NCBI RefSeq assembly: GCF_030123325.1
Contig: NZ_CP126106.1
Location: forward strand, 5,146,001-5,210,000
Source: Peribacillus simplex
GTDB taxonomy: Bacteria; Bacillota; Bacilli; Bacillales; DSM-1321
Direction of reading: 5' to 3'
DNA: 64,000 nt
In this document: one piece after another, positions 58,084 through 64,000 of the stretch
Layout of the letters: each line of letters opens with the position of its first letter
Position numbering within the stretch: position 1 is the first letter of the stretch
Position numbers and translations under genes: made by a program
The notes under the pieces: generated by a model
What the model was told of the DNA's origin: nothing
What the model saw: only the letters and a program-made list of their open reading frames with translations
The model's database searches: none

Positions 58084-59485
58084 TAAGATTTCCTCCTAAA
58101 GCACTTAACATCGGATTGAATTTAATCCCTGTTTCCCTGAATTCACTTTCGGGAGTCGAATCTTCGACTACCCCGCATCCGGCAAAGAGGGATGCCTCAT
58201 TGTTCTGTAATAGGGCAGAACGTATCCCTACAGCGAATTCCCCGTTTCCATACGTATCCACCCAACCTAAAGGACCCGCATAAAAGCCTCGTTCAAGACC
58301 TTCCATTTCCCGAATCCGGACAACAGCCTTTTCTTTTGGAAGTCCGCCCATGGCAGGTGTTGGATGGAGGTTCTCGACGAATTCAAAAATCGTGACACCT
58401 TCCTTGGATATACCGCGGACAGGTGTGTACAAATGCTGGATATGACGGTTTTTCATAAGTGTCGGTTGGCCCGGAACCATCACCTTTTCGCATACAGAAT
58501 CAAAAGCATTGGATATCATCGACACGACATATTGATGCTCTTGTAAATTCTTTTGGTCATGAAGCAATTCTTCACCAAGACAAACATCTTCCTGCTCATC
58601 TTTCCCTCGTCCCATCGATCCGGCAAGACAGGTTGAAAAAACTTCATTTCCCTGTTTCTTAATTAAACGTTCAGGGGTGGCACCTACAAAACAGTCACCG
58701 CCAGCCTCCAAACTGAAAATATAGCTTAAAGGCTGCTCTGCAATCAATTGTTCAAGCACTTTCCCTGAATCGATGGAACGTTCAAAAACAAGTCGAAGCT
58801 CCCTTGCCAAAACGATCTTGTCGAGATCTGTCGTCTTGATTTCCTGAACAGCCCCTTCGACCGTCCGCTTCCATTCCTCAGGTTCGACTTCCCTCTGCAT
58901 AACCAGGGAATTTGCAGCCGATCCATTGCCATCCAAGCTTTCTAAAAGAAAAGCTTCCCGTTCATTTATCATATCTATGAAGAGTTTTTCTGAATCATCA
59001 GGCGAACAAAGTAAGTTTGTCGTTAAGTAAGCTTGTTTCCCCACTATTGACAGCATGAAGGCAGGTATATAAAACAGGTTGTCCCCGAACTGGTTCCACA
59101 GGAGCGTACTGTCCGTTTCATAATCAAAAGAAAAGCCTCCAAACAGTAAGGGACCTGTCGCTTCCACATCGATCACTCCTGTTTTGACAGCAGTATTCTG
59201 CAATTTGATCCAGCTCTTTTCGACTTCTCTATAACGTTCGGCATTCGATGCCGCTTTGAGTTTCTTAACATTGCCTAAACCGGTGATGGTTATTTCCTTT
59301 GCAGGGTCCTCCCAGAAAAAGCGTTCACCCGCGTACCGTTCTCTTCCAGCTTGATAAAATGAAAGGGGGTTGTTGCAATTAACTTTCTTAATATGACTGA
59401 ATAGAACTTGATCATTCAAGTCCTTCGCCTTTTGTATAGCTGAAGCCAGTCCCTGAAACTGTTCAGTTTCCTCTGAGATAGCCAA
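58076..59485 (-). CDS. menF: Isochorismate synthase MenF
   Basis: Chorismate-utilising enzyme, 469 aa, the entry step to menaquinone. Active-site motifs of the family: DKIVLARE, CFVGATPERL, STCLAGSMGRGKDEQED, HPTPAMGGLPKEKA and YAGPLGWVD. The start is TTG with GGGGGGAT upstream. First gene of the men operon; its promoter must lie in the 59486-59760 gap, shared back-to-back with menA. Confidence 0.93.
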   Translation of the reverse strand: MAISEETEQFQGLASAIQKAKDLNDQVLFSHIKKVNCNNPLSFYQAGRERYAGERFFWEDPAKEITITGLGNVKKLKAASNAERYREVEKSWIKLQNTAVKTGVIDVEATGPLLFGGFSFDYETDSTLLWNQFGDNLFYIPAFMLSIVGKQAYLTTNLLCSPDDSEKLFIDMINEREAFLLESLDGNGSAANSLVMQREVEPEEWKRTVEGAVQEIKTTDLDKIVLARELRLVFERSIDSGKVLEQLIAEQPLSYIFSLEAGGDCFVGATPERLIKKQGNEVFSTCLAGSMGRGKDEQEDVCLGEELLHDQKNLQEHQYVVSMISNAFDSVCEKVMVPGQPTLMKNRHIQHLYTPVRGISKEGVTIFEFVENLHPTPAMGGLPKEKAVVRIREMEGLERGFYAGPLGWVDTYGNGEFAVGIRSALLQNNEASLFAGCGVVEDSTPESEFRETGIKFNPMLSALGGNLNE

Positions 59486-59784
59486 AAAAATCCCCCCAAA
59501 TGTACATTTTAAAAGCTTTTTAACCTATTTAAAGATACACCTCCCTTGAACCTCATGTCAATAAAACGCCCCTTTACCGACCGATTCTTTCCTGCTTTTT
59601 TCCTTATTATATGAATCTTAGCGAATGTAGAGAAATATCCTTGATTCTGGAAATGCATCATCCATGAATTCCAAATATCACTCTTGCCCACTTTTCCTGC
59701 ATTTATTAGGATAACCTTTTGTGCAACATTTCAATATTTGTTATAATTTCGAGAGAACCAATAATGATTTTGAGGAGAGAAATA

Positions 59785-60705
59785 ATGCAAACAGAATACG
59801 ACGGACTTCCCCTTAAACGGACCTGGAAAATTTGGTGGGAGTTAATTCGTCCACATACACTAACCGCAGCTTTTGTCCCAGTCTTGCTTGGAACTGTTAT
59901 TGCACTTTTGGAAGATGGAGTGAATTGGTTATTATTCGCTGCCATGATGATTGCAAGTATCCTGATTCAAGCTGCAACCAATTTATTCAATGAATACTAT
60001 GATTTCAAGAGAGGTTTGGATACAGAGGAATCCGTAGGCATCGGCGGCGGGATCGTCCGTCATGGGATGACCCCCAAACTAATCATGAACTTGGCCCTTG
60101 GCATGTATGCCATCGCCTTGATAATTGGAATCTATATCTGTGCCGCATCATCTTGGTGGCTTGCTGCAGTAGGACTCGTTTGCATGCTTGTCGGCTATCT
60201 TTATACAGGCGGCCCCCTGCCCATTTCATATACACCATTCGGGGAACTTTTTTCTGGATTGTTCATGGGCTTTTTGATAATCCTGATCGCCTATTTCATT
60301 CAAACCGGTGATGTTTCTTCAACAGCCATCTTAATTGCCATTCCAAGTGGAATATTGGTCGGGTTGATCAACTTATCCAATAACCTACGTGACCATGACG
60401 GAGATAAGGCACATGGCCGCAAAACGATGCCAGTAGTCATGGGTCGGAAAAACGCCCTGACATTCATGGCAATCATGTTCGCCTTCTCTTACCTATGGCT
60501 AGTTGGGCTAGTCCTTACCGGAAGCGTAACGGCGTGGATCCTCCTTGCCTTCCTAAGCATCCCGAAAGCCCTGGCCGCAATCAAAGGCTTCGTAGGTAAA
60601 ACGCAGCCGATCACGATGGTGCCAGCAATGAAAGCCACGGCCCAAACGAACACATTCTTTGGCTTACTCATGGCCATTGGATTATTCATCAGCTATCTTA
60701 TATAA
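59785..60705 (+). CDS. menA: 1,4-Dihydroxy-2-naphthoate polyprenyltransferase
   Basis: UbiA-superfamily membrane prenyltransferase, 306 aa, with about eight to nine spans. The two Asp-rich motifs are visible: NLFNEYYDFKRG and NNLRDHDGDKAHGRK. It attaches the isoprenoid chain to DHNA. ATG 59785 is chosen (GAGGAGA 6-7 bp upstream); earlier in-frame starts at 59719 and 59764 lie in the promoter region. Divergent from menF. Confidence 0.95.
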   Translation: MQTEYDGLPLKRTWKIWWELIRPHTLTAAFVPVLLGTVIALLEDGVNWLLFAAMMIASILIQAATNLFNEYYDFKRGLDTEESVGIGGGIVRHGMTPKLIMNLALGMYAIALIIGIYICAASSWWLAAVGLVCMLVGYLYTGGPLPISYTPFGELFSGLFMGFLIILIAYFIQTGDVSSTAILIAIPSGILVGLINLSNNLRDHDGDKAHGRKTMPVVMGRKNALTFMAIMFAFSYLWLVGLVLTGSVTAWILLAFLSIPKALAAIKGFVGKTQPITMVPAMKATAQTNTFFGLLMAIGLFISYLI

Positions 60706-60711
60706 CCTCCG

Positions 60712-60743
60712 AGGACTGAGCCCATCCGCTCAGTCCTTTTTTT
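60712..60743 (+). terminator. Intrinsic terminator of menA
   Basis: AGGACTGAG and CTCAGTCCT (9 bp, perfect) around CCCATCCG, then TTTTTTT. Confidence 0.92.
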
Positions 60744-60852
60744 CTATCATCCGTTCCATATTGTTTTCCTATCCCCCGAATCGGGTAATAGATAATACAA
60801 CCATCCTACCAATATAAAATGATATTTAGACTTTAGAAGGAGTGAATCCGAT

Positions 60853-61602
60853 ATGGCAACGAAACAACAAACGCAAAAATTCAAAAAAGAACTGCTCCAG
60901 GAAAAGAATGAGCTAAGTAATAGAATTCAAAATGATGAACAATCCGTTCTGGATAAAAGCCAGACCGAATCCGTAGGGGAATTATCATCCTATGATAATC
61001 ATCCCGCTGACCTAGGAACCGAATTATTCGAGATGGAACGGAATCAAGCACTCGATGAGCACGCACAATCCGAAATGGAGAAGATCGATGAAGCTTTAAA
61101 AGCCATGGAAGAAGGTTCGTATGGCCATTGTAAAACCTGCAATAGGGAAATCCCCATCGAGAGGCTTGAAGCGATCCCAAGTACCCTCCACTGTGTCGAG
61201 CACGCCCCAGAACGGCCACTTTCACAGGACCGGCCTGTGGAAGAGGATATACTGATTCCTTCCAAGGGTGATCATTTTGAAAATCGTCATGGAATCGAAA
61301 TGGTGGATAAAGAAGATAGCTTTGGTGAAGTTGCCAAATTCGGTACATCCGAAACACCATCCGATTACACAGGCGATCATGACAATTATAATGATCTTTA
61401 TAAAACCGAGGATGAAACGAACGGGTTTCCTGAAGACTATGAAGGATATGCCGCAAATGATATCGAAGGAAAAAATAGAGTGAATATAACGAACAAGAAG
61501 CAAAAGGAATTTGAAGATACACTGGAGGAAGAAAATATAGAATCAAATCTTGGAGACATTCCCTATAAACAAAAAGATAGTTATATCAATGAAAAGAAAT
61601 GA
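60853..61602 (+). CDS. yteA: YteA-family TraR/DksA-type zinc-finger protein
   Basis: 249-aa acidic protein of the YteA sporulation-associated family. The N-terminal half is a helical coiled-coil-like region (KFKKELLQEKNELSNRI, LFEMERNQALDEHAQSEMEK). The DksA-type finger follows near residue 92: YGHCKTCNREI...STLHCVEH, with a Cys-Cys/Cys-His arrangement instead of four cysteines. The C-terminal third is highly charged and probably disordered. RBS AGAAGGAG is 8 bp before the ATG. In B. subtilis yteA is a sigma-K-dependent gene; its target is unknown. Confidence 0.88.
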   Translation: MATKQQTQKFKKELLQEKNELSNRIQNDEQSVLDKSQTESVGELSSYDNHPADLGTELFEMERNQALDEHAQSEMEKIDEALKAMEEGSYGHCKTCNREIPIERLEAIPSTLHCVEHAPERPLSQDRPVEEDILIPSKGDHFENRHGIEMVDKEDSFGEVAKFGTSETPSDYTGDHDNYNDLYKTEDETNGFPEDYEGYAANDIEGKNRVNITNKKQKEFEDTLEEENIESNLGDIPYKQKDSYINEKK

Positions 61603-61608
61603 AAAAAA

Positions 61609-61639
61609 GAAGCATACATGAATGTATGCTTCCTTTTTT
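61609..61639. terminator. Bidirectional terminator between yteA and the rRNA/tRNA operon
   Basis: GAAGCATACA and TGTATGCTTC (10 bp, perfect) around TGAA, with an A-run on the left and TTTTTT on the right; it lies directly beyond the last tRNA gene. Confidence 0.9.
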
Positions 61640-61643
61640 GTTA

Positions 61644-61715
61644 TGACCCGTACGGGATTCGAACCCGTGTTACCGCCGTGAAAGGGCGGTGTCTTAACCG
61701 CTTGACCAACGGGCC
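61644..61715 (-). tRNA. tRNA-Glu (TTC)
   Basis: Cloverleaf readable on the minus strand: acceptor GGCCCGT/ACGGGTC, anticodon loop CTTTCAC. CCA is not encoded. Last tRNA of the trnB-like cluster. Confidence 0.95.
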
Positions 61716-61718
61716 AAC

Positions 61719-61809
61719 TGGCGGAGAAGGAGGGATTTGAACCCTCGCGCCGCTCGCGCGACCTACACCCTTAGCAGGGGCGCCTCTTCAGCCTCTTGAG
61801 TACTTCCCC
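61719..61809 (-). tRNA. tRNA-Ser (GCT)
   Basis: Class II tRNA with long variable arm; acceptor GGGGAAG/CTTCTCC, anticodon loop CTGCTAA, discriminator G, CCA encoded. Confidence 0.95.
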
Positions 61810-61810
61810 A

Positions 61811-61885
61811 TGGCTCCGCAGGTAGGACTCGAACCTACGACCGTTCGGTTAACAGCCGAATGCTCTACCACTGAGCTACTGCGGA
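61811..61885 (-). tRNA. tRNA-Asn (GTT)
   Basis: Acceptor TCCGCAG/CTGCGGA, anticodon loop CTGTTAA, CCA encoded. Confidence 0.95.
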
Positions 61886-61895
61886 ACAATGAATA

Positions 61896-61972
<77 letters not shown>

Positions 61973-61977
61973 ATATT

Positions 61978-62051
61978 TGGAGCGGGTGAAGGGAATCGAA
62001 CCCTCATCATCAGCTTGGAAGGCTGAGGTTTTACCACTAAACTACACCCGC
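61978..62051 (-). tRNA. tRNA-Gly (TCC)
   Basis: Acceptor GCGGGTG/CACCCGC, anticodon loop CTTCCAA, CCA encoded. Confidence 0.95.
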
Positions 62052-62055
62052 GAAA

Positions 62056-62132
62056 TGGGGCGACTGATGGGAATCGAACCCACGAATGCCTGAACCACAA
62101 TCAGGTGCGTTAACCACTTCGCCACAATCGCC
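62056..62132 (-). tRNA. tRNA-His (GTG)
   Basis: Anticodon loop TTGTGGT. The 5' end has the extra G(-1), which pairs with C73 as expected for tRNA-His; CCA encoded. Confidence 0.95.
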
Positions 62133-62148
62133 GTAATTTTTTATAATA

Positions 62149-62224
62149 TGGTGGCTCAGGACGGAATCGAACCGCCGACACAAGGATTTTCAGTCCTTTG
62201 CTCTACCGACTGAGCTACTGAGCC
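62149..62224 (-). tRNA. tRNA-Phe (GAA)
   Basis: Acceptor GGCTCAG/CTGAGCC, anticodon loop CTGAAAA, CCA encoded. Confidence 0.95.
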
Positions 62225-62247
62225 ACATATGTATTCAATTTTAAGAA

Positions 62248-62323
62248 TGGCGGTCCCGACGGGAATCGAACCCGCGATCTCCTGCGTGACAGGCAGGCAT
62301 GTTAACCGCTACACCACGGGACC
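62248..62323 (-). tRNA. tRNA-Asp (GTC)
   Basis: Acceptor GGTCCCG/CGGGACC, anticodon loop CTGTCAC, CCA encoded. Confidence 0.95.
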
Positions 62324-62329
62324 TAATAA

Positions 62330-62403
<74 letters not shown>

Positions 62404-62508
62404 ACGGTAATAATGAAACGATTCGCATCAAGTTTTCGTGTATATCGTTTCGTCCGCATCCTTTATGTAAGGGTGTTTCAAAACAACTTGCTGCTTTTTT
62501 TAAAAAAA

Positions 62509-62601
62509 TGGAGGAGGTAGAGGGATTCGAACCCCCGCGGGATTTGACTCCCCTGTCGGTTTTCAAGACCGATCCCTTCAGCCGAACTTGGGTATACCTC
62601 C
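62509..62601 (-). tRNA. tRNA-Ser (TGA)
   Basis: Class II tRNA; acceptor GGAGGTA/TACCTCC, anticodon loop CTTGAAA, CCA encoded. The discriminator base reads T rather than the G seen in the other tRNA-Ser of the cluster. It follows a 105-bp gap (62404-62508), the largest in the cluster, where nothing else was seen. Confidence 0.93.
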
Positions 62602-62622
62602 ATGGCTTTTGAAAAGTGAATA

Positions 62623-62699
62623 TGGTGGACCTTGTAGGACTCGAACCTACGACCGGACGGTTATGAGCCGTCTGCTCTAACCAGCTGAGCTAAAGGTCC
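62623..62699 (-). tRNA. tRNA with CAT anticodon, likely tRNA-Ile2 (k2C34)
   Basis: Acceptor GGACCTT/AAGGTCC, anticodon loop CTCATAA, CCA encoded. Its body resembles the B. subtilis tRNA-Ile whose CAT is lysidine-modified by TilS; with two further CAT tRNAs in the cluster (initiator and elongator Met), this is the best reading. Sequence alone cannot prove the modification. Confidence 0.85.
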
Positions 62700-62709
62700 T
62701 TATATTTAT

Positions 62710-62786
62710 TGGTAGCGGCGGAGGGGATCGAACCCCCGACCTCACGGGTATGAACCGTACGCTCTAGCCAGCTGAGCTACACCGCC
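62710..62786 (-). tRNA. tRNA-Met (CAT), elongator
   Basis: Starts GGCGGTG, anticodon loop TTCATAC, CCA encoded. Confidence 0.92.
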
Positions 62787-62814
62787 AATATAATATAAGT
62801 ATCTGATTGAAAAA

Positions 62815-62890
62815 TGGTGGAGCCTAGCGGGATCGAACCGCTGACCTCCTGCGTGCAAGGCAGGCGCTCTCCCAGCTGAGCTAAGGCCCC
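62815..62890 (-). tRNA. tRNA-Ala (TGC)
   Basis: Starts GGGGCCT, with the G-U pair near the acceptor end typical of tRNA-Ala; anticodon loop CTTGCAC, CCA encoded. Confidence 0.95.
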
Positions 62891-62907
62891 ATTCATTAAA
62901 AATCACG

Positions 62908-62984
62908 TGGTCGGGAAGACAGGATTCGAACCTGCGACCCCTTGGTCCCAAACCAAGTGCTCTACCAAGCTGAGCTACTTCCCG
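62908..62984 (-). tRNA. tRNA-Pro (TGG)
   Basis: Acceptor CGGGAAG/CTTCCCG, anticodon loop TTTGGGA, CCA encoded. Confidence 0.95.
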
Positions 62985-62995
62985 CAATAAAAACA

Positions 62996-63072
62996 TGGTG
63001 CGCCCGGCGGGAGTCGAACCTACAACCTTCTGATTCGTAGTCAGATGCTCTATCCAATTGAGCTACGGGCGC
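62996..63072 (-). tRNA. tRNA-Arg (ACG)
   Basis: Acceptor GCGCCCG/CGGGCGC, anticodon loop CTACGAA (A34 expected to become inosine), CCA encoded. Confidence 0.95.
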
Positions 63073-63081
63073 ATATTATGA

Positions 63082-63170
63082 TGGTGCCGAGGACCGGAAT
63101 CGAACCGGTACGGTAGTCACCTACCGCAGGATTTTAAGTCCTGTGCGTCTGCCAGTTCCGCCACCCCGGC
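63082..63170 (-). tRNA. tRNA-Leu (TAA)
   Basis: Class II tRNA; starts GCCGGGG, anticodon loop CTTAAAA, CCA encoded. Confidence 0.95.
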
Positions 63171-63182
63171 ACATACGAAAAG

Positions 63183-63257
63183 TGGAGCGGAAGACGGGAT
63201 TCGAACCCGCGACCCCAACCTTGGCAAGGTTGTATTCTACCACTGAACTACTTCCGC
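63183..63257 (-). tRNA. tRNA-Gly (GCC)
   Basis: Acceptor GCGGAAG/CTTCCGC, anticodon loop TTGCCAA, CCA encoded. Confidence 0.95.
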
Positions 63258-63265
63258 ATGAAAGA

Positions 63266-63347
63266 TGCGGGTGAAGGGACTTGAACCCCCACGCCTTGCG
63301 GCGCCAGATCCTAAGTCTGGTGCGTCTGCCAATTCCGCCACACCCGC
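63266..63347 (-). tRNA. tRNA-Leu (TAG)
   Basis: Class II tRNA; acceptor GCGGGTG/CACCCGC, anticodon loop CTTAGGA. CCA not encoded. Confidence 0.94.
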
Positions 63348-63355
63348 ATATGAAA

Positions 63356-63431
63356 TGGTGAGCCATGAAGGATTCGAACCTTCGACCCTCTGATTAAAAG
63401 TCAGATGCTCTACCAACTGAGCTAATGGCTC
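63356..63431 (-). tRNA. tRNA-Lys (TTT)
   Basis: Acceptor GAGCCAT/ATGGCTC, anticodon loop CTTTTAA, CCA encoded. Confidence 0.95.
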
Positions 63432-63451
63432 GTGCTTGTACTATCTTAAAA

Positions 63452-63527
<76 letters not shown>

Positions 63528-63537
63528 AGGTGTAAAA

Positions 63538-63613
63538 TGGTGGAGGATGACGGGATCGAACCGCCGACCCTCTGCTTGTAAGGCAGATGCTCTCCCAGCT
63601 GAGCTAATCCTCC
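63538..63613 (-). tRNA. tRNA-Val (TAC)
   Basis: Acceptor GGAGGAT/ATCCTCC, anticodon loop CTTACAA, CCA encoded. First tRNA after the 5S gene. Confidence 0.95.
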
Positions 63614-63624
63614 ATATGAAACCT

Positions 63625-63740
<116 letters not shown>

Positions 63741-63861
63741 CAATGTTAACATTTTTTCAAGACATATATTATTATAACGTCTTTTTGAGAAAATGCAAGA
63801 AGAAATTTTCATTCCTTCAAAACTAGATAATAAGAAGGTATTTCATTTTTTTTTAAAAGCG

Positions 63862-64000
63862 TTGGTTAAGTCCTCGATCTATTAGTATCAGTCAGCTCCA
63901 CATGTCACCATGCTTCCACCTCTGACCTATCAACCTGATCATCTTTCAGGGATCTTACTAGCTTGCGCCATGGGAAATCTCATCTTGAGGGGGGCTTCAT
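63862..64000 (-). rRNA. rrl: 23S ribosomal RNA, 3' end only
   Basis: The plus strand reads GGTTAAGTCCTCGATCTATT, the complement of the conserved 23S 3' end, and continues as 23S sequence to the window edge. Only about 139 nt are inside; the 5' part and 16S lie beyond the window. Confidence 0.95.

Noticed and set aside
60881..61546. 221-aa minus-strand ORF opposite yteA
   Set aside because: Shadow of yteA's codon bias; composition rich in His/Tyr/Arg with no domain and no RBS.

Overview
The window is chromosomal DNA of a low-to-moderate GC, spore-forming Bacillaceae. Evidence: a trnB-type 21-tRNA cluster behind an rRNA operon, a CotF-like coat protein, a YteA-type zinc-finger protein, a T-box in front of leuS, an S-box (SAM-I) in front of metK, and long stretches whose gene order follows the Bacillus subtilis ytq-ytp-yto-metK-pckA-ytm-ytl-ytk-luxS region. 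The dispersed 21-bp repeats suggest a Peribacillus (B. simplex group) chromosome; that genus call is inference.

Layout. 1-5582: a plus-strand operon matching B. subtilis yxeK-L-M-N-O-Q (flavin monooxygenase, N-acetyltransferase, three-part ABC importer, MmgE/PrpD protein), the set linked to breakdown of S-(2-succino)cysteine; yxeP is not visible. 5830-12914: glutamate synthase gltAB with its divergent regulator gltC. 13054-15540: CotF-like coat protein, a lipoprotein and a stretch of decayed genes. 15545-18712: a large secreted subtilase with C-terminal Ig-like repeats. 19034-21784: leuS under T-box control. 21889-26584: ytzC, an SMI1/KNR4 gene, ytqA-mnmM (tRNA wobble modification), ytpA and ytoA. 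26583-27976: a 1.4-kb array of about 65 short tandem repeats. 28105-31641: metK and pckA, divergent. 32132-37353: a small UDP-ManNAc/ManNAcA glycopolymer cluster (mnaA, a WecC-like dehydrogenase, two GT4 glycosyltransferases) sitting inside the otherwise ytm-ytl-like order. 37501-47864: small zinc-ribbon protein, TauE exporter, DUF523, DUF2584, ytmA, ytlACD ABC importer, ytkD NUDIX, dps, ytzI, luxS, yidD and a Zur-controlled znuA. 47929-51431: DctB-DctS-DctR C4-dicarboxylate sensing without the DctP transporter. 52029-60705: the complete menaquinone set menFDHBEC with divergent menA. 60853-64000: yteA, then on the minus strand 21 tRNAs, 5S rRNA and the 3' end of 23S rRNA.

The main unexplained structure is a family of 21-bp tandem repeats with a near-palindromic ACTC-N2-GAGT core. 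It occurs as three arrays (5652-5780, 26583-27976, 43229-43619). A separate 39-bp repeat lies at 31783-31921. All four arrays lie only in gaps between convergent genes, and one array supplies the stop codon of ytkD.
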